A stretch of DNA of 64,000 nt from NCBI GenBank assembly GCA_013076295.1, contig RQOL01000660.1, positions 1,612,001 to 1,676,000 of the forward strand, written 5' to 3'. The notes below the pieces were generated by a model. The model was not told where the DNA came from. It was given only the letters and a program-made list of their open reading frames with translations, and ran no database searches. Position numbers and translations under genes: made by a program. Below, in pieces: positions 46,024 to 57,500 of this stretch (position 1 is the stretch's first letter; every line of letters starts with the position of its first letter). Origin of the DNA: Sanderia malayensis. Taxonomy: Eukaryota; Cnidaria; Scyphozoa; Semaeostomeae; Pelagiidae.

Positions 46024-49000
46024 CTAAGGAGATGGCATGCACTTCAGTCGTTCAAAAGCAGATTTTTCAAGAAATTCCCTGTGATCCGGGTGGGCGATTT
46101 GAATCAGAGCATGCGCACGTTGTCTCAAGCTTTTCCCAAACAAATAGGCAATGCCAAATTCCGTAACGAGGTAGTGCATATGGGCTCTAGATGTTACAAC
46201 ACCGCCACCTGGTAAGAAGAAAGGGCCAAATCATCCAACAGTGCGTCTTATGATTAGTTTCAGTCTCGTGATAGAAAACTGAAAATGGGGATTGAATATT
46301 ACCTCGATATATAGCGAGGCTTGAAAAGAATGCCTCGTTCTGAGATGAAAGCTTGTTATATCAAGGGGAAATTAAAGGATGACAAAGCTCAAGGAACGGA
46401 CGATTTCTATAGCTCGCTGTCTAGAGAATTCATTAAACAGGCCACGTAGCTGAAGGGGCAAGGTTTCTTGCGTCCCAAAACAATAATTTTGTCTACAGTT
46501 TGCCCCCTTCGGTTTTTTAGATACAATTTACCAGTAAAGGAAAAGCGCCATCTCAAACCAAGCCAACAGCAATAGTGCAGTGTGAACTAGAATCTAAAAG
46601 GGACATAGGAAACCACCCAACAAATGAGAAAATATAAAAAATTTCCAACAGTAGAAACCCGCACCCGCATATACGATCCGTATACTTTATTGATTTGTTC
46701 TTGCACAACTGGGAGAAACCTTAATAGGTTTTCATCAGCTATTATGCCATGCCACTATAGAGACCAAGGTCTCAGTTTGCTGTGCCAGTAAAAGACTATT
46801 ACGTTGAATTTTCAATCATTTAATAAATCAAAAATTCGACGAGTAATGCACTCACCCTCTTTGATGTAAGGGACAATTTTGCTTTCTCCCCTCTTTGTCA
46901 CCGAAGGCATGGATAAAATTGGCTTTCCTTTACCATCTTTACATATCGCAGCACCCCTAAGGAAATCAACTTGTCCACCAACACCTAATTACAAAATAAG
47001 AACAGCACTTTAGAACAATAACAACAACAATATGGCTTGTCATTTAAAAGCATTTATACCATTCACAATTAAACCTTGCCCTACTTTAGGGAGGGACAGT
47101 TTGCACTGGGCGTGAGCCAGAACTAAAGAAGCCGCAAAAATAGGGAGACACGCATTTCCGTGTACCCAACTTCGTGGCTGTGAGCACCGCCATTTAATAT
47201 AGCCAACATTCCTACAGCAGAAGCCAGTGATGCTGTCGGGTGCGTCTAAGTCGTCATCTCTGGGTTCCAATTACGTTTTCCGCTGTTCCACTTTTTCCCG
47301 CTGCTTTGTATTTAGCTTTTAACATCGAACTGTATCTTTGGGGGCAGTGTCAAATTTGTTACACAAACAAATATCTGTACAGCGAGAGAAACCTAAGATA
47401 ACGTACTCACAAAGGCCACAAGATAACTCGCCACACACCTACCTGAGTAAATTCTGGGCCCAATGGAATCAGAAACAGCCTGACCAGTCAGATCGACTTC
47501 AATGCACGAGTTGATTGCTGTCACTTTGGGATTCATTTGAATGATAGTTGGATCATTCGTAAATGATATATCGCACATAACTGAGAAATAAAAAACAATA
47601 CAGTTAAATCTGCATAGTTCGAACTCGTGTAATTCGAACTCTATCTAATTCGAACGAGATTCTCTGTCCCTTCAAGGATCACTACTGAACCAACTCTTAT
47701 AAAACAAACCTCTATAATTCGAACTTTTTGTAGTTCGAACATTTTCACGCTTCCCCTGGGTGTTCGAATTAGATAGAGTTGACTGTATGTCCAATGAAAT
47801 ATTATGCATCAAAATAGTTATGATGAAACAGATTAAATAGATTGGTGCACGCATGCGTAGGAGTATTTTGAATTGATGGATAGATAGAAAGATGGGTGGA
47901 TAGAAGAGCAATGGATGTGTGGAAGAGCCAAAAGATGATTTGCTGGCAGAACGGATGGATCGGTTGATTAATCAAGAAAAAGGTGGATGGATGGATCAGT
48001 GGATTAATCAAGGAAAAGATGGATGGAGTGATAGATTAATCAAGTGAAAGATAAATGGATGGATTGATAGATTAATCAAGGAAAAGATGGATGGATGAAT
48101 CGGTTGATTAATCAAGTGAAAGATAGATGGATGGAGTGATAGATTAATCAAGTGAAAGATAAATGGATGGATTGATAGATTAATCAAGGAAAAGATGGAT
48201 GGATGGATCGGTTTATTAATCAAGTGAAAGATGAATGGATCGGTTGATTAATCAGGGAAAAGATGGATGGATGAATTGGTAGATTAATCAAGTGAAAGAT
48301 GGATGGATGGATTGTTTAAAAAATGATGAGTGGTGTGGTAAATAAATAATAAATAAATGAAAATAAAACATCCTGGAAAATCAATTCACAAATAGATCCA
48401 CTACTGACCCACAGATGGATTATTATGAAGGAAATCGTAAACTCTCTGTGATCCAATAGCAAAACCACTGACAATCTTTCCTGTGTGGATGACCTTTTTA
48501 GAATTTGTAATGACACCTTCCTTGGATAAATCTACAACACCATCGCTGAACATTTCAGTATGGATACCAAGGTCTTTGTGGCCTTTTAATGAAGCCAAAA
48601 CACAATCAGGGATGGCGCCAATACCTGTAACACAATCACAATATTACTTTGTCAGTAAACAAAGTACTATAATTGAACACCGATGCCCCAACTGAGCTGA
48701 GGTAGAACGAATTCTGAGATTAGATGACAGAATAGGATGATAAAAACAGTTTGAATGTGTAGATCAGATTATGTGAGATAAAGCAATCAGAAGTGAAAGG
48801 AGAATGGAGAGGAACGACTTTGGAACTGTGATAAAAAACTTTCACTGATAGTTAACTTCAGTTAACATATCAAAGTTCAGACTCACCCATTTGAAGCGTG
48901 GCCCCATTGTCAACTAAGTTTTCTGCAATTAAACTGCCAATGATGGTATCCTCTTTGGAAGGAATCCTTGGATGTCCGGCAGGCAGTGGATGATCAATGT

Positions 49001-50953
49001 ATACAAATGCATCCAAATGAGATTGGTGCACTTGACTGTCTCCAAATGTTCTTGGACATTGAGGATTACACAAGCCTAGGATGTTCAAAAAACCATATTT
49101 ATCAAACTGCGATTGCTGTAGATAGTCAAAGGGATGTGAATGAAGTCAGATCTTGTACAGTGTGTTATCTTAGGTTTTTATGACGTATAGTGACGTATAT
49201 TTCATGATGACATAAAGATTTTCATGAAAATGGGTACTGCCAACATCACTTGGGAAAGTTGTTTTTTGTATTGGTGCACAATTTTTCTTACATTGGTTTT
49301 GGCAAAACAAAAACATGCATTGACAGAAATGTTGAACTACTCATTGAAAGAAAAGATTGCAATTTAGAAATTATCTCGGCATCAGTGACCTTCACATTAT
49401 GTGGGAAAAACAAATGTGTCCAACTACAAGAAGCAGCAAGAGATAAACATGAACAGCCTTGTATCCATTTACACTGAATCGAGGGCTTGGTATTTCAGCA
49501 AAAACAACAATTACTCGCAATTAGTAAGCCCGCTCCTCCATCGCATGCAATAAAAAAAGTTACCACCTTACAAACGAAGCCAACAAAAGAGCTATTAAAT
49601 TATGTTTCCAACCAAGAAGAGCTTTACTTCAATGTACAAAGCTAAGAGGAGCTAAAACCAAGTCGAAGAAGATTGTAACATACCTACAATATATTTGGCA
49701 TTTTGTATTGCAGCTCTGGTACATTCAACACTTGGTCCAAGAGAGCAAAAACCATGAGGGTCAGGTGGCGATACCTGATAGAAACACATATCATTTAATA
49801 TATCCAAATCCATGTTGTCACAAAAACATTAACAAGCCATATTGCAAAGCATTAACAAGCCATATTGCAGAACATTAATGAGCCATATTGCAGACCATTA
49901 AAAAGCCATATCGCAGAGCATTAATGAGCCATAATGCAAAGCATTAATACGCCATATTGCAGAGCATTGATGAGCCATATTGCAGGGCACTGAGCCATAT
50001 TATTTAACATAGAGGGGGAAAGCACCCTGAACCTGACTCCAATTCAGAAACAAAAAATTAATGGAAAATTGAGACCATTCTTACCTGTACCAATGCAACA
50101 TCAATATTTACTATGTTTCTTCTAAAGAGAAGTGGAATTTCTCCAAGAAATATTGGAACATAATCCCCTCTTCCCTCTTCAATGGCCTTTCTACTGTTTG
50201 GCCCAGTAAATAATGACACACTCCTAAATATACCTGAAAGTCAAAAAAATAATTTTTATTATAATGGATTGAAAAACATTAACACTGAGAAATTCAAGTG
50301 AAACAGGCCCAAATTATACGAGAAAACTCGTATAATCTCGTCATTGTGGTCGCCTATTGAATGCATTGCAAATGGTAGCAAAGTTTTAACCGAACCAGTT
50401 GCTTTATTGATCAAGTGCATAAGGTATAGCTTTCGTAAAGCTTAATATTGAACAAAAATCCATCTGAAATTTTGCTTTCACAAGTATAAGATTTTAAACC
50501 ATGCAATTACTAACCTTCATACTCGGGTTCGTTACACAGTCCAGGCCCTTCCGTGTGAATGTGCCATAGTTGGACATCATGCAAATCGGCATTTTTTCCC
50601 CACTGGGCTAAAGACTCGAGTAAAGGCAATGGTGTAGCTGAAGTTCCGTGGACAAAAACAGTATCACCTAGAAAAATAAAAATATCCACCAATAACAATT
50701 AAAGATCAAAATACAAGCAATACTTAATTATAAATACAGTTAAAACTACAGGAAAAGACGACATTCGTGTCAATTAAAAAGCCTATCTAGGCCTACCTGA
50801 TTTGACAACTTTAACTGCTTCATCCGCCGACATATACCTTGGCTTTTTGTTCGGTATTGGATGAAATGGTTCTGAGGTATGTCCTTCATAAAACGTCCGT
50901 GCAAAAATTCTAGCATTACTAACAATACTTCCTAATCTTCTAAACCTATACAT
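46024..50953 (-). CDS. Mitochondrial acetyl-CoA hydrolase / 4-hydroxybutyrate CoA-transferase family
   Basis: Enzymes of this family move CoA between acyl-CoAs and acids such as acetate. The start at 50951-50953 opens MYRFRRLGSIVSNARIFART, an Arg-rich stretch without acidic residues that looks like a mitochondrial targeting peptide. Nine exons are seen: 50797-50953; 50517-50667 (GTSATPLPLLESL); 50085-50235 (LFTGPNSRKAIEEGRGDYVP); 49684-49778 (VSPPDPHGFCSLG); 48889-49078 (VYIDHPLPAGHPRIP, GATLQMG); 48405-48626 (GIGAIPDCVLASL, LGIHTEMFSDGVVDL, with the Glu expected to be catalytic); 47445-47580 (AINSCIEVDLTGQAVSDSIG); 46854-46986 (GVGGQVDFLRGA); and 46024-46212 (HYLVTEFGIAYLFGKSLRQR, AHPDHREFLEKSAFERL). 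All family blocks are present and the frame is open. Which acyl-CoA it uses cannot be read from sequence. Confidence 0.93.
47601..47785. mobile_element. pogo-like 185-bp MITE, copy 3
   Basis: CAGTTAAATCTGCATAGTTC and its inverted CAGTCAACTCTATCTAATTC end are flanked by TA. It sits about 20 bases upstream of the 47445-47580 CoA-transferase exon, in the intron. Confidence 0.9.
47880..48315. repeat. Tandem repeat of GGATGGAT...GATTAATCAAG units
   Basis: Roughly a dozen ~36-base units combine a GGATGGAT block with GATTAATCAAGTGAAAGAT or GATTAATCAAGGAAAAGAT. They fill most of one CoA-transferase intron. Confidence 0.93.
49826..49998. repeat. ~24-bp tandem repeat (AGCCATATTGCAGAGCATTA)
   Basis: About seven degenerate units of GAGCCATATTGCAGAGCATTA lie in a CoA-transferase intron. 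Confidence 0.9.
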
Positions 50954-51573
50954 TTTGAAATGTTAATAAATAGTTACAGCTTCTTATCACCGATAATTGT
51001 GTTCGTTTTCAAAACACAGTTCGTCTGCCCTTTCTTGTTTTCTTTTGGTAATGGTTCGATGCTCAGTCCAATGCATGCGTTGCATGACAGATTGGCATTG
51101 GCATCTGACTTCCTCGTGCCAGGGGGGGTTAACTTCGTCAATGGCCGAATGAATGACAAAATTACTCATATTTTCCAGAAACGTCAGAGAAAAATAATGA
51201 TTTTACGTCAAAATCCTGCTTCATTTCATTCATTTTAGAAGAAACGTGCAGGCTGTCTTGATTGGAATATTCCGTCAACAGACAGAAGAAGCAAAGCAAC
51301 CGCCCACCACACCAAGAGTCACAAATGACGTCACATGTCGTGCACAACAACCACATTCAGAAACGTGACGGCTTTGGGAACCTCTGAAGATCGGGGGCGG
51401 TTAAATACGGGTGGGCGCTAATTAGTGGAAATACGGCATAAACGCTTCTTTCAGCCTTCCGCTGAAAGAAGCGATGAAAAACGCTATACTTTTAATAAAA
51501 CATAAAATCAAAATACTCATTTATCAAGGAAACATTGATAAATTATACAAAATTACAAATTCGACAAAATTAA
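50954..51573. other. Spacer: CoA-transferase promoter, WDR41 3' UTR
   Basis: This 620-base spacer lies between two minus-strand genes. Small ORFs at 50974-51356 overlap in several frames and match nothing recognised. At 51390-51435 a GGGGCGGTTAAATACGGGTGG / GTGGAAATACGG stretch looks like a decayed terminal repeat. Confidence 0.5.
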
Positions 51574-54500
51574 TTAGAAATTGAACTGTCCAGTTTGCTG
51601 TATGATTTCCCTGACATATTGTTCTCTCCTTCGAGACTGCAGTCTACCATCCTAGATAATAAATTAAAAAAAGTGATGGGTAAACGACAAGAGAACTAAT
51701 GTGACTAATTTTCGCTTTTATTACAAATTTTTGAATAGTCACCTTCCACATAATGAGCATGTTATCGCTACTGCAGGAAACGAATCCTTCTTGACCACAG
51801 GGAACAATAAACTAAAAGAGGAAATTGCAAAGAAAAGGTAAGAAAAACAACCAAGAGGGCTAATTTACGGACCAACTGACCCCCGGGAAATATCACTTTC
51901 TCCTCCCAACAATAACAAGCATATAGAAATAATTAACAGAAGCTACTGTGTGTATCACCAGCATCATATATCATATACTAAAGCTGTACCCGCCCTACTT
52001 TGGGGGCACTCGAGCAAGGGGTTCCGAGGTAAACAATGGGGGCCTGGCCGTCACAGCCCTGTCGTTATGGTAATAATTACTTACAGTCAACTCTGTCTAA
52101 TTCGAACACCCTGGGAAGCGTGAAAATGTTCGAATTACAAAAAGTTTGAATTATAGAGGTTTGTCTTGTAAGAATTGGTTCATTGGTGATCCTTGAAGGG
52201 ACAGAGAATTTCGTTCGAATTAGATAGAGTTCGAATTACACGAGTTCGAACTATGCAGATTTGACTGTAGTTTCATTGATGCAATTCAAGTAACTTGCAG
52301 GCACTGTGCATACAGTAAATCCTCGAATTAGCCCCCTGGGGGTTTATTTATTTTTGACATTTTCAGAGGGGGGCTTATTCGAGGGGGAGGGGCTTAAAAA
52401 GCTATCTGAAATATGGCACAAAAATTTATGCTGTTACTGGGAAAAGAACACGGGAAATTGGGGCCTTGGGCCCAAATCAATTTTGGGCCCAAGGCCCCAA
52501 CTGACTTAAATGCGGCCCTGTCCAGCGAAGTATTTTGCATACACCGATAATCAGAAGAATGCTCAGATATTGGTGAAAAAACTGCTAGAAAAAAAATCTT
52601 CACGAACTCGCTGTGCGCAATGATCTAATGAATTGTTTTATGAGCATTAAATGTCCAAAGACATGAATATTTTGTGGTAAAACTCGCTAAAACGCCATTG
52701 GGAACTTCAGAGAGCAAATATCAGCATGTTTGGGGTGGGGCTTATTCGAGGGGGGGGGCTTACTCGAGGGGGGCCAATTCGAGGATTTACGGTAATCAGC
52801 TTTCAAAATAAAAAATAAAATAAACATCATGAGGACAATTGGTAAAAACCTGTACGCTATTTGAATTTCCCGCGCATTCTCCGATCAGCTCGAGAGTGAC
52901 GCTTGACTGTTGAGCGATCTTCATTCTAAAAAAACACCACGTAATCATCAAGCAACGTGTCCGGTATCCGAAATGTCCGCCACCAGTATGTCCGTCAAAA
53001 ATTAGCGGGTTGCAAAGAAGAATGGCACTGGATGTCGTTCAGTGCAAAGGAGGTTGCTACAAAAACGTGTGCAGAGTGTCAGGATAATGGACCACAATCA
53101 TGAGGGACAACTGTGGAATCGACAACTTTGTTCCGAGATTTTTGTCCCGTTAAAGTTGCTTTTGAAAAGAGATAACCAATTTTGAATAATTGTGGATGAA
53201 ACATTGACAACATTTTGGACAAAATCTTATATGATCGCTATAAGTCAATGACAATGATGATCATTCTTTGTAGTCTGACAGCATTGTCCCGTGTAAAGAT
53301 ACAGTAAAAGAACTCGGGGGGTATTAATGGCGACTAACCTCTTTCCAATCAAGCGTTCCAAAGGTGTCTTGGCACGTCTTCGCTCTTGGGCGTCACCTGA
53401 ATCGGTGAAAACAATTACAGTCGAATTTCGCTATCTTGAACTCGGTTATCTCGAGTAACTCGCCATCTCGAACAGATTTCCATTTCCCTTCGTTCTTTAT
53501 TTGGGTGAATTTAGTTCGGATATACCAAACTCCCGCTATGTCGAACAAATTTTCAGGCCCGTTGAAAGCCAGCTCGGGCCCTGGGGTTATAAACAAAGAA
53601 GGGGCTGTTTTATAATTGCTTTGCGTTAGCAAAACTTTTCGCGGGCCCTTCCCGGGCCCTTCTTGAGACCCAGGCCCCGGGAATTTACCCCGGCTACCCC
53701 CCCCTCCTCTCGACGGTACTGCAAATTTTCATTTCCCCTGCGAGTCCGAGATAGCGAGAGTCGACCTCGACTGTACTCCAAAACACGACCCAATCCTCAT
53801 TCAAATATAATCAGGTTGTAACAAGATGAAATAAACACAGTATAAAAAAGGTGTTTGAAGAATGATACTCTTCTTGGGATATTTCATGTAACACATTTCA
53901 ACTTTACTCTACCTGACGAGACGGGAGAAGGCGCTCCCCATAACCGAATAGTCCCATCTACTGAACAAGTGGCTAACAATTTACTGAAAATGAAAAATCA
54001 ACAAATAAATACTGTGTACAATCAAGGATACAAGGCATGTATAGAATCCTTGTTTAATCCATGGCATATGGTTAAAAAATAATGACGTAATTTTGTATTT
54101 GATTTGCCAAACATTGTCCCCAGCCTCATTTTGACTACCAACTTTTGAAACAAACTCCCCCTTTCGATTAAACGCTCCCCGCACAACAATTTTTTTAAAG
54201 TTGGTGTAGTGTATTGTTGCTCGATAAAGGCAAGGCACAGCTAAACCATTTTCTCTTTTCTGGACCCAATGACAGAGGCTGTGATCTTGTACTTTCTAAT
54301 AAACGCCCCCTCGAATAGTGGCCCCTCTCGATTAGGCGCCCCCCAAAAAAGTGCCGGGATTAATAAACGCCCCGGGGCGTTTAATCGATGAAATACGGTA
54401 TCTACATAGAAGTGCGTCACGAAAATGTGAGGGAAAAACCTCGTAACAGGAAAAGTACACTTCCGATCAAAAATATATAAACAGACTTAGAATCAGCACA

Positions 54501-57500
54501 TTCGAATCTATAGCTTCAGCCAATACAGTGTTCCTAACTTAGCCCAAATCCGCAAGATCCACAACGAGGCCAGCTAGAGCATTCATTCAACAAAAACTGT
54601 TGTACACATGCGCAGTCCAGTTTACCAGAGTGTTGTGTATAAAGGATCTATTCCCCTTGATGCTTGCTTTGTAGTTCTCGCAATTACCGTATTTCATCGA
54701 ATAAGTACCCCCTTGGATAAGCGCCCCCCAAAACCATCGCAAATTCATCGAGCGCCCTTTGCTATTTAGAGAAAATGAGATAATGGATGAAACACTATCA
54801 TAAACAAAGTAACACTTAGCAGCACTTATGTTTAAAACAAGCTGGTAATTGATAAAGACTCACTCGTCACTCACTAATGCCATCTGATTGATATTTTCAT
54901 GATGTGCATTTGGTTGCTTGACCAAGCAGCGATCTAAACAACAAGATAAAAATGCTTACTTGGTCAACTAATCTATCTATCTACCAGATAGATTAGTTGA
55001 CCCAGTAAACATGTTTACTTGGTCAACTAATCTCTCTGACAGAGAGTAGAGGAAGAATGGAGGTTAAGGAAACGATTGATAAATACGAGCAATGAAAGTA
55101 ATTGGCAATTAAATGTCTTAAACACGATTAGTCCAAAGAACTCACTATCAGGAGCCCAAATTGAATTCCCAGCCAGGTAGAGAGCATTATAAATACCAAA
55201 CACAAATAGCAATTTCCTGTTTGATTTTACTGATAATTACTCTGATCACTTCGAACATTCACTTTGTCGATCGAGTTCCATTTCCCTTGAGAGCTCGATA
55301 TGAGGAAATCGATAACGGTGTATCAAAAATGAATAGCTGATTTAAGCAGACAAAGAGCTCAAAAACTTAATGGAGTTTATGGAGAATAAAAAACTTGGAA
55401 ACAAAGGAATGGAGATCGGATTCGTAATGGGTTATTTCATCAATTGGTTACCTGATATTGTATCAAAGACATAGAATCCATTAGAAATAGCAGCGAATAT
55501 GTAACGCTGGAATAAAATAGATAGTGTGTTTATATATTACGGTAAGAGTGCAAAATAATCATATTCATGTTCATGAATATGATAATCATAATAATCATAA
55601 TAATCATAATAATCATAATAATCATAATAGTCATAATTATCATAATTATCATAATTATCATAATTATCATAATTATGATAATTATGATAATTATCATAAT
55701 TATCATAATTATCACCTTACCTGTTCAAGAGCAAAAAGATGCTTTACAGAGTACATGAATATATTTTTTCTGCTATCCAAGTAAATTTCGTGAAAATTAA
55801 ACTGTCGTGTCGGAAATAAATGATAGGTTGTCCACACGACTATGGTGCCATCCAGAGAAGCGGACGCAAACATTGCATCTGAAACAAAATAAAAACAACA
55901 AACTTTGAAACCTCACAATTCTGAAACAAAGTGTATAGCCTCAAACGTGGAACTGGCAATTCAAATTCGATAAGAACGGTGGAAATGATCAAACCCCATT
56001 TTCCAACTGCTCGCATTGAAATTTGTCTCCCCGCATGCCATATATGACATCTCCCACCCTTAAAACAGTGTTGCCTTACTCTGAAAAGATGTGAGCTCAA
56101 ACGCAGTTGCCATGGATATCATTAAAACCCCAGAGGTCACCAGTGACAGACAGTGGTAAAGGGGAAAAGTTTAGAAGATGTAAGAAACACGATTTAGTGT
56201 CTCATATTATTTTTTTGCCATTTTAATAAAATTCGTTCAGTCATTCTAGAATTACACATCATAAAAGACGGTCAGATGAACTATTTAAAAACGAGACAAA
56301 TCAAAGAGGCAAGTTAATGAGACAAATTATAACCACGCCAAAATGTCTTGGGTATGAGACCACGGGCTAATGACTCATTACTACAGAAGGATCTAAAAAA
56401 ATATCTTGAAAGGCTTTTCACATCATCAAAATACTCCCATGTCAACAAATTCTTCTACATTCTTCTTATCAAGGGTTAGCAAGTATCTGGTTGTATGGAC
56501 ATTATTGGTAACAATGTCCATAGAAATTGCTTATGTCCCAAAACACAAAGCGGGAGACCAAAGGGGCAAAATAAAATTATATGGGACTCGTCGGTAGATC
56601 AGCAATCAAGATATATTTGTCCATAATGGTAATGGCACTCTTATCTAGTGGATCCTATATGTAATTAAATTATAAGTCTGTCTTCAGAAGTCGATAATGT
56701 TGTCCCATTCTTATTTGTCCTTGATAGCGGTGTCTAAATAAAATATTTATAAACGCACCTGATATGTTCACCAAACAAGTAACAGCTTCTCGGTGCGGAG
56801 CAAGTTTTCGTGACAGTTGCAGCTCAACACCAGCGTCTGACGTCACTATTGCATACACAACTAAAAAAAACACTTGTAAATTGTCACTTCATGTATGCTT
56901 CAAGCATAGTCAAGAGAAAGAAAAGAAAGACTATTTTTTTCTTTCCATGGACTATTCTTCAAGTTATGAAACTCAATAATATAATTAAAAACCTTGCAAG
57001 ATTGAGGAAATTCCCTATTCCAATGCAGGATGTTTGGTATATCGAGTAATAAAAAATTGGACTCCTGCAAGCATTGCTATACTCTTGTCTTATAAATCGA
57101 CTGCAGTTGTCTTGTAACTCGACTGCAGTTGTCTTGTAACTCGACTGCAGTTGTCTTGTAACTCGACTGCAGTTGTCTTGAAACTCAAATGCTCTTGTCT
57201 TGTAACTCGACTGTGTGGAGGGGTGGAGAAGGGCAAAGGTAAAGAGAATCGTAAAAAGTGAGCAGAGATTTATTTTACCGAGTTTCTTTTTGTCAGACGA
57301 GGCCACAATTTTCTTGTCCTTGATTGACAGCAAAGCCTTTATGTCTAAAAATGAATTAATCATCATTGCGAGTAACAAATGCAAAAATACAGCGCGTTAT
57401 ATTTTGGAGACATAGTCATGATCAAAGGGGGCGTCATAAGACAATTTTATCTATTTTCATGTTGCTAATTTGTTGCTTCATCAATGATACAATGATACAT

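Noticed and set aside
47040..47270. Minus 76-codon ORF as an extra CoA-transferase exon
   Set aside because: Family blocks join directly from the 47445-47580 exon to 46854-46986 without it, and the sequence matches no part of the enzyme.
47672..48223. Minus ORFs rich in HPSIFHLINLS repeats
   Set aside because: Translation of the GGATGGAT tandem repeat inside an intron of the CoA-transferase gene.
55530..55758. Ile/Met- and His/Asn-rich ORFs
   Set aside because: Pure products of the ATAATC microsatellite.
57078..57212. CRISPR-like direct repeats
   Set aside because: The 22-base units are directly abutting with no unique spacers, in an intron of an animal gene; it is a simple tandem repeat.
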